DNA of 64,000 nt from Deltaproteobacteria bacterium (GTDB lineage: Bacteria; Myxococcota_A; Polyangia; DRWM01; JAAZOP01): assembly GCA_016218815.1 (NCBI GenBank), contig JACRCX010000125.1, positions 37,470-101,469 of the forward strand, in the 5' to 3' direction. Position 1 is the stretch's first letter, and each line of letters opens with the position of its first letter. The position numbers and the translations under genes are program-made. Shown here in pieces: positions 9,201 through 17,486 of this stretch. The notes under the pieces are model-generated. The model saw only the letters and a program-made list of their open reading frames with translations, did no database searches and was not told the origin of the DNA.

Positions 9201-9641
9201 GTCGACTTCGGCGGCGCGCGCTTCCTGGACGCGGGGTCCGCCGTGACGACGCGCCTGATCGTGGGGACCGCGGCGTACATGTCGCCCGAGCACGCGGCGG
9301 GGGAGGCGGTCGACGCCCGCTCCGACCTGTACAGCCTGTGCCTGGTCCTGTACCGCGCGCTGGTCGGCCGGCCGGCGTTCACGGTCCACGACCCGGAACA
9401 GGTCGTCCGGCGCGTCGCGGCGGAGGGGCCGCCGGACCCGCGCGCCTACGCCGAGCTGAGCCGCCCGCTGGCCCTCGCCCTGCGCCTGGGCCTGGCCGCC
9501 CGCCCCGACGACCGCCCCGCCTCGGCGCTGGCGCTGGCCGCCCTGTTCGACCAGGCGTTCGACGGGAAACTCGACCCGACCTGGAGGAAGCGGGCCGGCG
9601 AGCTGCTGCGCAGGGAGCCGTGGGGGGCGGCGCGACGGTGA
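6195..9641 (+). CDS. duplicated membrane Ser/Thr protein kinase (two 6TM-kinase units)
   Basis: The 1148-residue protein is an internal duplication. Each half has about six membrane segments (roughly 40-215 and 635-805), a charged linker and a Pkn-type kinase domain (about 266-530 and 855-1110). Both kinases carry GRGGMGEV and the ATP-binding Lys (AVKLL, AFKVV). Kinase 2 has a normal catalytic loop, HRDIKPQN, and DFG. Kinase 1 has HLDVGPRN: Arg is replaced by Leu and the catalytic-loop Lys by Gly, while Asp and DFG stay. Kinase 1 is thus probably weak or a regulatory pseudokinase (inference). The GTG start at 6195 lies inside the end of the FHA-activator gene. The duplicated joining segments (HGIFSG and GGMFTG before the P-loop) make the duplication plain. 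Confidence 0.92.
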   Translation: MARTAEAPAAVAGRSEADGVGPPSGPQSTGAPAAAASRAIPTRVVYALLALICIGSTLAVQLLARDRLAANVATATLALQAALGFALAFLHRPSPRPARRALQLGLLVAIGMLTAGVGWFFGPNSGLSAMLTLLIVLTGVLYGAEGVRFPYAEAWAAYGATALSQAALTSLVLAGVVPDRSLIPLVVAGHPPWHHVAAHAALQIVYLAAFLAGRAFQHRYRVLAHQVAEALRAAARRTALVDEARSEYRRALAVGRHGIFSGHTVGDYRLGEVLGRGGMGEVYDAVRTDDGTAAAVKLLRGDRLGDRDAVERFLHETEVVARVRSPHVARVLGAGGRGEPIPYIAMERLEGRDLAALLHERRGPLDPDETRRLARDVAAALDAVHASGVVHLDVGPRNILRVEGPDGAPVWKLLDFGLAQLELARAPGARAAGTLRYIAPERLGGAYAGARADVYGMAASLYAAVTGREPYEDVAPEALPRLVPETLPARPSEASPAAEAVEAVLRIGLVRAPDARWASAIELRDAFLAALDGKLAPDVLARASRLPEWGATARKSLSPPGASPAAGRAEPGETVVERRRGAATAPTAPGAPAAPAPVRPGPAIPDSRPATRRPAGSGAPHDESNSATAWQAAYREKMRGFVAAVVLFCAGGAVLLGWIGRERGPMLVAVACLAGAAGAALLHERLVRRRRTESIYWPWAVAGCLSVGPAYSFGLHSGFAAVLALGLFAGGMFRAAKSTSWLDRRSLVLAALIAAHTALFVLLMTGAVGDDGNVPIRRAGVPLSEPIVDHLLLMGIYFASFVAGSVVDRAYQTLTDRGRSAALEAARKEALLATARAELDRALGDDEGGMFTGLVVGGYRVGRLLGRGGMGEVYEARRVGDDARVAFKVVRGDRVGDPVFLELFHKEARALRRIESPYVARVLEVGGDEEEVPFIAMEYIAGRSLARVLRERERLEPAEAREMIRDVTRGLSDVHHAGVVHRDIKPQNVIRTDVEGGPRWKLVDFGGARFLDAGSAVTTRLIVGTAAYMSPEHAAGEAVDARSDLYSLCLVLYRALVGRPAFTVHDPEQVVRRVAAEGPPDPRAYAELSRPLALALRLGLAARPDDRPASALALAALFDQAFDGKLDPTWRKRAGELLRREPWGAARR

Positions 9642-9726
9642 CGGGCTGCTCGGACCGAAACCAAGCGCCCTTCATGGAACCTCGGCGGTCTCCACCCAGT
9701 GCTCCCGCAGACTTCACAGGCGATGG

Positions 9727-10629
9727 TCACTCATCGGCGAGCACGCCGGTCCCCGGTCCCGGGGGCCCGAAGCGCTCGCCGTTCCACTGGTGCTCGGTGC
9801 GGACGTCCTCGCACACCCCTTCGCGGCAATCGCCGTACTCGGTGCCCTCCACCAGTGCGCAGTCGGCGCCCTCCGCGACGATCTCGAACGTGCCGTCCGC
9901 ATCGAGGTCCTCGAAGTTGAACGCGCGCCGGTTGCGGAACCCGCCCTCGTTGCAGGACGCGGATACCTCGGCCCCCGCGAACAGCAGGCGCAGGCCGTCC
10001 TCGGTCACCTCGCGCAGCTCGAAGTAGCCCTCGGCCCACAGCCCGGTGCCGGGGTGGACGGCGCCCGTGACCTTGACCACCGTGCGTTGCGGCTCCGACG
10101 CGAAGAGCGGGACGGTCTCCAGCGGCGCGGCGTCCAACTCCTCCATCGAGCGGATGCCCCAGTCCTGGCCGCCCGTCTCCAAGTCCACCAGCTCGGCCGC
10201 GTCGGCGTGGATGCGGTACAGGAAGATGTAGCCGCGGACGATGCCGGAGAAGCCGATCGCCACCACGGCGCCCTCGTCGCCCGAAGGGAAGCGCACGGCG
10301 ACGTGCTCGGCGCCGTCGTACGAGAAGCCGGCTTCCAGTCCGCTCGCGAGCAGTGCGGCGTAGGAGCAGCGCACGGCGACCTCGGCGTCGCGGACTCCGG
10401 CGGATGAGGGGAACCCGGCGCAGATCTCATCGAACGCCGCGGACTCGGTCGTGCCCGCCTGCAGCGCCGCCGGTCGATCATCGACGACCGGCTCCGCCGT
10501 GCCGGGAGTCGGCGCCGCGGGCGCACCCGTCCCCGTCGCCGTACGGCAGCCGGCGCCGCTCCAGGCCGCGGCGGCCATGGCGAGCACGCCGGCGCCCGCG
10601 ACCGCCGCGCACGACGCGGCAGTGATCAT
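9727..10629 (-). CDS. putative lipoprotein of unknown function
   Basis: The 300-residue product begins MITAASCAAVAGAGVLAMAA and has a loose lipobox (GAGC), so it is probably a lipoprotein or a secreted protein. A purine-rich ribosome site (AGGGGG) eight bases before ATG 10629 supports this start over an upstream one. The mature part has an FxFEDLDADGTFE segment, reminiscent of the calcium-binding-like motif in FG-GAP or VCBS-type repeats, and four Cys near the end. No enzyme motif is recognised. It stands alone, with 380 bases of noncoding sequence upstream. Confidence 0.7.
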   Translation of the reverse strand: MITAASCAAVAGAGVLAMAAAAWSGAGCRTATGTGAPAAPTPGTAEPVVDDRPAALQAGTTESAAFDEICAGFPSSAGVRDAEVAVRCSYAALLASGLEAGFSYDGAEHVAVRFPSGDEGAVVAIGFSGIVRGYIFLYRIHADAAELVDLETGGQDWGIRSMEELDAAPLETVPLFASEPQRTVVKVTGAVHPGTGLWAEGYFELREVTEDGLRLLFAGAEVSASCNEGGFRNRRAFNFEDLDADGTFEIVAEGADCALVEGTEYGDCREGVCEDVRTEHQWNGERFGPPGPGTGVLADE

Positions 10630-11009
10630 CCGTGACCCCCTCTCGCATACCGCTCGGCTCGTCATCCTCGCACCTTCCATTCCCGCGCCCGAGACTCCCG
10701 CGACTCCCGGCCCGGGTCAACTTCCCCGCGCCGGAAGGAGGGACGTCGGCGCGGGCCAGGGACGTGTGGACGACAAGCGCGCCGGGAGTGGGACCCCATC
10801 AGCCGGCGCACCAGACGACCGCGGACGGTGGAGCCGCCGAAGGCGGCGTGCTGACCGAGTTGGCCGACGACGTCGATGCCGCGGGCCACCGTAACCCGTC
10901 GCCCGCGCAAACGCTGCGCCTGCGCATCGAGCTGCGCTGAGCCGCCGCGGCGGAGCGGCGGGGCGGCGGAGGCCGTCCGGCGCGTCGCCGCGGATTGACC
11001 CCCGCATCC
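10630..11009. other. intergenic region, no gene recognised
   Basis: It separates two minus-strand genes and should carry the promoter of the downstream lipoprotein gene. A plus-strand frame is open across most of it, but its composition is that of chance GC-rich reading and it has no ribosome site I trust. A GC palindrome (CCGCCGCGGCGG) lies near 10942. Confidence 0.4.
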
Positions 11010-11849
11010 TCAGTTCGGGGCGTCGGGCTGGCGTGGGTCCAGCGGATCGAGCACCACGAAGGGCGACGGCGCGCGGCGCGCGGCAATCCGGAGCCGGAGC
11101 TCCTCGCGGGCACGGTCGGGCATCCTGTCGAATAGCGGCCGGAGTGATCGATGCAAAGCGGCGCGCGCGCAAGTGAACGGCTCCAACGGCAGCGAGTTCG
11201 CCGCGGCGACTCGCGAGACGATGCGCGAGACCTGCGCCTCCAGCGATTCCACCAACAGGAGGTTGGGGACGGAGTCCGCGTACCAGATGGCGTCGGCATC
11301 CTCGTCGTCCGCGGCGACGGCCGGCATCTCGACTCGCGCGATCTTGGCGCTGATGAGGCATGCAGCGGCGCCGGCTTCCCCGAGCGGCTCGGGACGCGTC
11401 GCGGGCGGAGCCTTGCGGGGACCCCGCACGACGACAAGTACGGCCTCCAGGTAGCGCCACGCCTCCCTCGAGATGTGGACCGGTTCCGGCGCGGGCGACC
11501 CATCGTCCTCGAACTCCTCAGGCGATATACCCGCCTTGGTCGCCATTTGCGTGAGCTGCGCCATCGCGGAGAGCAGCGCATCCTCAGTTTCCTGCAGGGC
11601 GCTCGACATCGAGTCCGGATCCTCGCCCCGCAGGATGTGCCCCTCCCGCAGGCGCGCGGAGTAGGCATGAACCGTGCAGTCCGCGGTCACGGCGCACCGG
11701 TCGCAGCGCGAGTCGCACCAGTTGAACGGCGAGCCGAACTCCACCGCCGGCTCCGCCGCCCGCACGAGGCTGCCGGCGACCGCTTTCGGCGTCTTCCCGG
11801 CCGGACCTCGCCCGCTCGGTGCCGCCTTCGCCATCCTCTTCGCTGTCAT
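11010..11849 (-). CDS. conserved-looking protein with N-terminal four-Cys cluster
   Basis: The 279-residue product has a basic, Ala/Lys-rich start and then WCDSRCDRCAVTADC, a tight cluster of four Cys with CxxxCxxCxxxxxC spacing that could hold zinc or an iron-sulfur centre. The rest is predicted helical and acidic, with no motif I recognise. ATG 11849 was chosen because AAGGGAG lies about seven bases upstream; an in-frame ATG further out has no such site. There is no signal peptide, so it is probably cytoplasmic. My recollection that similar Cys-cluster proteins occur in myxobacteria is weak evidence only. Confidence 0.7.
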   Translation of the reverse strand: MTAKRMAKAAPSGRGPAGKTPKAVAGSLVRAAEPAVEFGSPFNWCDSRCDRCAVTADCTVHAYSARLREGHILRGEDPDSMSSALQETEDALLSAMAQLTQMATKAGISPEEFEDDGSPAPEPVHISREAWRYLEAVLVVVRGPRKAPPATRPEPLGEAGAAACLISAKIARVEMPAVAADDEDADAIWYADSVPNLLLVESLEAQVSRIVSRVAAANSLPLEPFTCARAALHRSLRPLFDRMPDRAREELRLRIAARRAPSPFVVLDPLDPRQPDAPN

Positions 11850-11975
11850 GTTCGCTCCCTTCCCCCCGCCTTCCGCCCTGCCACGGCGGCCGGACTCCAT
11901 CGCGCCGGCGCGCCGTTCCGTTGCGTGACCCTGAGCGACCGGAACTCATCCGCTCGACCACGACCACGCTGCTCC

Positions 11976-12055
11976 CCCTTGGCGCCCTTTGCGTCCTTGG
12001 CGTGCTTGGCGCGAACCTCCCCCTCCGTGTCCTTCGCTCCCTTGGCGCCCTTTCT
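11976..12055. repeat. 9-base periodic repeat (TTGGCGCCC/TTTGCGTCC type)
   Basis: About eight degenerate units of the type CTTGGCGCC or TTTGCGTCC fill the space between the Cys-cluster gene and the end of the next lipoprotein gene. The same 9-base theme (read as CGCAAAGGA) recurs at eight other places in the window. Confidence 0.8.
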
Positions 12056-13690
12056 TCACAAGATGATCGGCGGCTCCGCGATGCGCAGGAGGTTCAACCC
12101 GCCCGGGTACTGGTAGCTCGTGGCGAAGCCGTAGCCCATCACCTGCAGGCCGACCGGCTCGTCGGCCTCCAGCACGTGGGCGCCGCCGAAGTAGCGCTCG
12201 AGCGGCACGCGCACGACGCCGAAACCGTCGCCGATCGGGAGCGGAGCCTCGCGCGGGACGTTGCCGTCCAGCAGCACCGTGGCGAAGTCGGGGAGCACGA
12301 TGTCCGCGAAGCTGAAGTCGTAGTCGTCCGGCGCCAGGAACACGTACTTCTTGCGGTACTGCTCCACCGCCTGCACGTTGCTCTGCGCCGGGTCGCCGCG
12401 GGAGTCGGTGAAGTGCCCCGGATCCGCCATGCAGCTCCCGAGCTGGAAGCTCGTCACGCCGAACTCGTGGTCCGGGCTCGAAACCTCGAAGTCCACGCGC
12501 ACGACGCCGAGGTCCGCCACCTGGCCGGCATCGAGCGTGGCGGGCGCGCCGTCCGGGACGCCGGCGGGATACTCGAGCGTGGTACCGTCGACGTTGCCGT
12601 AGAGGCGCACGACGTGGCCGATCGGCACGCCGCGGGGATTGGTCGGCACGGTGACCACGTAGCGCCGGCCGAGCGTCTCGGCGGGGAAGACCGACTCCTC
12701 GAGGTGGTCGCAGGCGCCGCAGGAGTCGGGCATGTAGATGCAGGGTGCGCCGGAGAGCACGAGGATCGGGCGGTCGGCGTTGAGGACCGTGCCGGAGAGA
12801 TCGGTGGTGTTCGTGCCGACGATGACGACGACCTCCCCGCGACCGAGCGCGAACTCGAAGACGTCGCCGGGCCCCGCGGCGGGAATGTCGGCGCCGCCGG
12901 TCACGGCGCCGCCGCGGCCGAGCTGCGCCCGCACCGTCGTGCCGTCCGCGGTCCCCGTCACGGCGAAGTAGCCCGGTTGGTGGACGTCCTCCGTGTCCTG
13001 GCCCGCCGGCGCCATGATGCGGTAGTTGCCGGTGGCCGACGTGGCCGGCAAGAGCAGCGAGGCGTCGTTGGTGTACGAATGGCAGCCGAAGAGGCAGCCG
13101 CGGCACGGTTCCCAGTCCTTCCCCTCGGGACCGCCCTCCGGGCCGTACTCCAGCGGATTGAACTGGAACACCGTCACCGGCACGCTGCTCGTCAGGTGAT
13201 AGGCCCCGTCCGGCACGCGCGTGCTGGCGAAGTCGGGCGTGGGGACCATGTCGGTGTCGCACATCCCGGTCCAGTGCTTCAGCTCATCGACCCACGGCAG
13301 GAAGAACTTGGTCAGGCCCATCGCGGGCACTTCTCCCTCCGCCGCGACCTCGCCCCCGCGCTCGATCGTCACCGCCGCGGGCACGGCGCCAGCGTTGGAA
13401 ACGACCACGGCGTAGTCGAAGTGCTTGCCGACGACGTTCGGCAGCACCGTCGGCCAGAAGTCGCAACCGACGTACATGTGCGCCTCGGCCGCCTCGGCGC
13501 ACGACACCGGGTCGTCGAGCACCAGTGCGTCGGCCTCGCCGACCTCGTAATCCGGGTACCGATCGGGGAGCTCGTCGGCGGCGGTGTCGGTCCGGCCGTC
13601 GCCGGCGTCGGTCGCGACCAAGTCGTCGGCGGGCGAGCAGGCCAGGACGGAGAGGACCGCGCAGCAGACGGCGACCGTTCGTACGAGCAT
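12056..13690 (-). CDS. IgGFc-binding-like lipoprotein
   Basis: The 544-residue product starts MLVRTVAVCCAVLSVLAC, a clear lipoprotein signal with Cys18 as the lipidated residue. AAGGAGG lies seven bases upstream of ATG 13690. The mature protein resembles the IgGFc-binding N-terminal family common in myxobacterial exported proteins: repeated beta-strands, phrases such as YRIMAPAGQ and FEFALGRGEVVVIVGTN, and late segments like FGVTSFQLGS and GLQVMGYGFATSYQYPGG. Binding of antibody is not implied; in bacteria the role is unknown. It probably sits on the cell surface or in the periplasm. The Cys-rich lipoprotein gene lies 95 bases upstream on the same strand. Confidence 0.8.
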   Translation of the reverse strand: MLVRTVAVCCAVLSVLACSPADDLVATDAGDGRTDTAADELPDRYPDYEVGEADALVLDDPVSCAEAAEAHMYVGCDFWPTVLPNVVGKHFDYAVVVSNAGAVPAAVTIERGGEVAAEGEVPAMGLTKFFLPWVDELKHWTGMCDTDMVPTPDFASTRVPDGAYHLTSSVPVTVFQFNPLEYGPEGGPEGKDWEPCRGCLFGCHSYTNDASLLLPATSATGNYRIMAPAGQDTEDVHQPGYFAVTGTADGTTVRAQLGRGGAVTGGADIPAAGPGDVFEFALGRGEVVVIVGTNTTDLSGTVLNADRPILVLSGAPCIYMPDSCGACDHLEESVFPAETLGRRYVVTVPTNPRGVPIGHVVRLYGNVDGTTLEYPAGVPDGAPATLDAGQVADLGVVRVDFEVSSPDHEFGVTSFQLGSCMADPGHFTDSRGDPAQSNVQAVEQYRKKYVFLAPDDYDFSFADIVLPDFATVLLDGNVPREAPLPIGDGFGVVRVPLERYFGGAHVLEADEPVGLQVMGYGFATSYQYPGGLNLLRIAEPPIIL

Positions 13691-13785
13691 GTCGAACCTC
13701 CTTGGCCCCGCGCGTGCATCGGGCGGCACGCACAAGACTGGCGCGTGGGAGGGTCGGAACGCAAGTCCGCGGTGCGACGGGGGAG

Positions 13786-14820
13786 CTACAGGCAGATGCC
13801 GTCGACGCAGGAGAGGCCGGCGGAGCAGTTGGTCTGGCGGTGGCACTGGTTGGCGATCTCGTTCTCGGTGCGGCAGAAGCTGTCCCAGCAGCGGAGGAAC
13901 GGATCGCTGCCGGTGCAGTTGACGTCCGCGGCGCACGGCATGCGGCAGACGCCATCGACGCAGGAGAGGCCGCCGCTGCAATCGGAGGCGGTGCAGGAGG
14001 CGACCCGGTCGACCTGGGGCAGGCACATCGTGCTCTGGCAGGTCTCGAAGGTGCCGCACTCGGAGGTGTCGGCGCAGGCCTGGATGCAGTAGCCGTTGAC
14101 GCACAGGCCGCCCGCGCAGTCGCTGGAGTAGGTGCACAGGCCGCCGCCATCGGGATCGTCGAGGCAGACGCCGGCGTCGCAGATCTGGCCGCCGGGGCAG
14201 GAGGCGCCGGCGGAGCAGTCGACGCGGCACAGGGAGTTGACGCAGACGGCGCCGGCGGGGCACTGGTAGTCGTAGGTGCACAACGCGGCCGGGTCGCGGC
14301 AGACGGTGGCCTCGCAGAGCCAGTCGGTGCCGCCGGGACCGACGCCCTCGCACTCGGTGTCGTTGGCGCAGCCGCACGTGCCGTCCGGGCAGGGGCCGCG
14401 GTCGGGCGCGCAGATGCCGCGGTCGTCGCACACGAACGACTCTCCGTACCCGGCGCAGTCGTCGTCGGTGGTGCACAGCCCGGTGTGGACGCACGTCTCG
14501 GACGCCAGGTCGCAGTAGCCGACGTCGCAATCCGCGTCCTCGGTGCAGGTCACCGTCTCCTCGGGGATGCAGGTCCCCCAGGTGTCGCAGACGTAGCCGT
14601 CGGCACACGGCGTGTAGAAGCAGTTGCCGGTCGGCGTGCAGTTGCCGTCGACGCACGCCTCGCCCGGGTCGCAGTCCGCGTGCGACCGGCAGCCGCAGTA
14701 GGCGCCGATGCAGACGGCCGAGCCTCCGTTGCCGTGTTCATCGATCCAGATCGGGCAACCGGAGCCGGCCAGGGCGAGCATGCCCAGGGTCACGAACAAG
14801 GCAGGCAGGGAGCGTCGCAT
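13786..14820 (-). CDS. Cys-rich repeat lipoprotein
   Basis: The 344-residue product has a lipoprotein signal (MRRSLPALFVTLGMLALAGSGC) and a GGAGGAGG ribosome site before ATG 14820. The mature part is a string of short Cys-rich units of the type CxxDxDCxxGxxCxxGxC, each with four to six Cys, as in dickkopf-like or Myxococcales-type Cys-rich repeats. Such modules are disulfide-bonded and extracytoplasmic. No enzyme motif is seen. It probably forms a transcription unit with the IgGFc-like gene downstream. Confidence 0.8.
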   Translation of the reverse strand: MRRSLPALFVTLGMLALAGSGCPIWIDEHGNGGSAVCIGAYCGCRSHADCDPGEACVDGNCTPTGNCFYTPCADGYVCDTWGTCIPEETVTCTEDADCDVGYCDLASETCVHTGLCTTDDDCAGYGESFVCDDRGICAPDRGPCPDGTCGCANDTECEGVGPGGTDWLCEATVCRDPAALCTYDYQCPAGAVCVNSLCRVDCSAGASCPGGQICDAGVCLDDPDGGGLCTYSSDCAGGLCVNGYCIQACADTSECGTFETCQSTMCLPQVDRVASCTASDCSGGLSCVDGVCRMPCAADVNCTGSDPFLRCWDSFCRTENEIANQCHRQTNCSAGLSCVDGICL

Positions 14821-15039
14821 CGGTCACCTCCTCCCGGAGCGTTGGTGCTGGGGCTCCGGTCGAACGGTCCAGCATCGGACCGATTATGCACCGCGTATGC
14901 CATGTTGTCGAGCCGAGGATCACAGACGAATCCGGCGGATCAGGGGGTCGCGGCGGGTAGGGTGTGAACGAGCAGTCACAGGCGGCTGTGAACCCATGTC
15001 CGTGAAAGGAGCGGGGTCTGGATCATGCCGGCGGGCGCG

Positions 15040-15048
15040 TGTTAGCAT
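15040..15048 (+). promoter_or_regulatory. possible extended -10 (TGtTAGCAT) upstream of the zinc-finger/GYF gene
   Basis: TAGCAT preceded by TGT lies about 60 bases before ATG 15110. It matches four of six -10 positions. No strong -35 is visible, so this is a weak call. Confidence 0.25.
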
Positions 15049-15109
15049 CCCGGGTTGCCGACGGAACGGCGAACCCCCAGGGGCCCGGGTCGGCGCGAGG
15101 TTCGTCCTT

Positions 15110-17476
15110 ATGGATGTCACCTGCAGCCGGTGCCAATCGGTGTACGAGTTCGAGGACACGCTGGTTTCCCAGCGGGGTGTCGTCGTCCGCTGCACCCAGT
15201 GCGGCCATCTGTTCAAGATCTTCCCGCCCGGGGCATCTCCCGGGCTGCCTGAGGAGAGCGGGTGGATGTTGCGACGCGAAGACGGGACGGTCTTCGCGAT
15301 CGACCGGTTCTCGACACTGCAGAAGTGGATCGCCCAGGGGAAGGTGACGCGGCGGGACGAGCTGTCGCGCACCGGAGAACTGTGGAAGCGGATCGGGGAC
15401 ATCGTCGAGTTGGCGCCGTTCTTCGACCGGATGGAGGCCGCGGGCGCCACGCAGCGCAACGACACGTCGCCCTCGCTCCCCGTGCCGCCGGAGGCCGAGG
15501 AGGAGCGGCGGGCGGCGGAGGAGGCGGAGGCGACGGCTCCGATTCCGGCGACGCCTGGCCGGCGCGGCGAGCCGCTGCCGGCGGCCGAGGAGGAACCGTT
15601 CGATCCTTCGCAGACGCAACGGCAGACGACCTTCGAGCTGAGCGAGTCACGGCGGGTTTCGGGGGCCGTCGAAACGCCCGAGGCCGAGGCGCCGGAGGCG
15701 GCCGCGGAGCCCGAACCGGCGCCGCCGCCCCGGGCGACGGTGCGCCCGCCCCGGCGGCAGGTCGCGCCCCCGGGCGACCTCCGGTTCTCGACGGCGGAGT
15801 TCGAGCTGGGGCGCAAGAGCCGCGCCTGGCTGTGGTGGACCATCGCCGGGATCCTCGTGACAGGGGCCGTGGTCGCCGGAGTGCTCTACCGCAAGCAGCT
15901 CGCGCGGGCCGGAAAACGCCTGTTCGGCGGCGAGGAGCCCGCCGAGACGGCGACGGAGCGGCGGCTGGAGAAGGCCGATGCGCTCATCGCCCAGGAATCC
16001 GAAGACTCGCTGCGGCAGGCGGAGTCCGAGTACGCGAAGGTTCTGGAGTTCAACTCCACGGACGACCGGGCGCTGGGCGGATTGCTCGAGCTGCACGCGC
16101 TGCGAGCGCAGTTCGCGCGCGACGAGATCGACGTGTCGAACGTGCTCGGGCTGGCCGAGCGGGATCCGGCCGAGGCCGAGCGGCTGCGGCGGGACTTCGA
16201 CAACGAGGCCGCTCGGGCGCGGGAGTTGGCGCTGGCGTTGCGCAACTCGGGCAGGCCGCTCGACGCGTTGCCCGTCGAGGCGCTGCGCGGACTGGCGGAG
16301 ATGGCGCGCCTGCAGGGGGATCGGGCGGCGGCCCGGCGCCTCGCGGACCAGGCCCTCGCGGCCGCACCCGGCGACGCCCGCTCGCAGTACGTCTCCGCGA
16401 TGATCGTCTACGACGAGTCGCTGGCCGGCGGCGATCCGGCGGGGGCCGCACCCGCGGTCGAGGCCGCATTCGCCCGCGTCACGGCACCCGACACCCTGGG
16501 CAGCGGGCTTGCGCGTGCCCGCCTGCACCTCGCGCTGTTCCTCGCGCTGGCGGGCCGCTCGGCCGAGGCGCAGGACCAGGTGCGCTGCGTCATCGACGGC
16601 AAGGACGCGTGTCCGGGCCGGCGCGGCGAGCCGCACCCCGATCACCTGGTGGCACGCAAGGTCGAGGCGTGGCTGCCGCTGCTCGGCGAGGGCGTCGCCG
16701 GACCCGTCGCCCTCGCCCTCCCGTCGATCGGCGGTGCGGCCATCGTTCCACCGGCCTCCCCGGTCGACGCCGGCCCGGAGCTCGAGGCCGAGGCGGGCGA
16801 GTTGGACGCGGGTGCGGAGGAAGCGGCCGAGCCGGAGGCGGACGCCGGTGGTGAGCCCGAGGGCGCGGGGGACGCCGATGCCGAGCCGGACGCCGCCGTT
16901 CCTGACGCCGCGATCGAGCCCGACAAGGACGCGGAAGACGCGCGGAAGGAAGCCGAGCCGGAGATGCCGGCGTCGGTCGACGGCCTGCTCGAGGCGGCCC
17001 GCACCGCGCTCGAGAACGGTTCGACCTCGCGTACCATCTCCATGTTGCAGCGGGCGGCCCAGCTCGAGCCCGGCAACGCCGAGGTCCAGGTGAATCTCGG
17101 GTACGCCTACCTCGACGCCGGACGGTCGGCCGAGGCGCGGCGCGCGTTCGAGCGGGCGGGGCAGCATCCCGACGCGTTGATCGGCCTGGGCGACATCCTG
17201 CTCTCGCAGGGGTCGCTCGAGGCGGCCCTCGAGCGCTACGAACAGGCGTTGGCGTCGGCGCGGACGCCGTACCAGCGGCGCATCGCGGAGCGGAAGGTGG
17301 ACGACCTGCGTGACCGGCTGGGTCTGCGGCAGCCGCCGGCGGCGGATGCCGGCGGTGCTTCGCCGCCACCGCCACCGCCCCCGCCGCCTCCCCCGCCGCC
17401 AGCCGACGTTCCGATCTCGGACGAGCCCGCGGTGGGCTCCGAGCCGCCCGGGCTGCCCCCGGTGACGGAACCCTAG
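15110..17476 (+). CDS. MJ0042 zinc-finger/GYF-like domain protein with TPR (GltJ/AgmX-like N-terminus)
   Basis: The 788-residue protein opens with an MJ0042-type zinc ribbon (CSRC, then CTQC, residues 4-35). A GYF_2-like domain follows (GWMLRREDG ... LQKWIAQGKV ... WKRIGD, about 50-105), then an acidic/Pro linker, one membrane helix near 245-265 and a TPR-rich extracytoplasmic part. A second acidic linker (about 555-620) precedes more TPR units and a polyproline tract near the end. Zinc finger plus GYF at the N-terminus is the arrangement of the gliding protein GltJ (AgmX), but the C-terminus here is TPR instead of TonB-like, so it is a relative at best. It heads a likely operon with the DUF4388-like gene (10 bases apart) and lpxC. 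Confidence 0.82.
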   Translation: MDVTCSRCQSVYEFEDTLVSQRGVVVRCTQCGHLFKIFPPGASPGLPEESGWMLRREDGTVFAIDRFSTLQKWIAQGKVTRRDELSRTGELWKRIGDIVELAPFFDRMEAAGATQRNDTSPSLPVPPEAEEERRAAEEAEATAPIPATPGRRGEPLPAAEEEPFDPSQTQRQTTFELSESRRVSGAVETPEAEAPEAAAEPEPAPPPRATVRPPRRQVAPPGDLRFSTAEFELGRKSRAWLWWTIAGILVTGAVVAGVLYRKQLARAGKRLFGGEEPAETATERRLEKADALIAQESEDSLRQAESEYAKVLEFNSTDDRALGGLLELHALRAQFARDEIDVSNVLGLAERDPAEAERLRRDFDNEAARARELALALRNSGRPLDALPVEALRGLAEMARLQGDRAAARRLADQALAAAPGDARSQYVSAMIVYDESLAGGDPAGAAPAVEAAFARVTAPDTLGSGLARARLHLALFLALAGRSAEAQDQVRCVIDGKDACPGRRGEPHPDHLVARKVEAWLPLLGEGVAGPVALALPSIGGAAIVPPASPVDAGPELEAEAGELDAGAEEAAEPEADAGGEPEGAGDADAEPDAAVPDAAIEPDKDAEDARKEAEPEMPASVDGLLEAARTALENGSTSRTISMLQRAAQLEPGNAEVQVNLGYAYLDAGRSAEARRAFERAGQHPDALIGLGDILLSQGSLEAALERYEQALASARTPYQRRIAERKVDDLRDRLGLRQPPAADAGGASPPPPPPPPPPPPPADVPISDEPAVGSEPPGLPPVTEP

Positions 17477-17486
17477 GGAACGAGCG

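Noticed and set aside
10744..10940. Possible small plus-strand gene starting near a GTG
   Set aside because: Composition in the last 40 codons looked protein-like, but there is no ribosome site, no start I trust and no family match.
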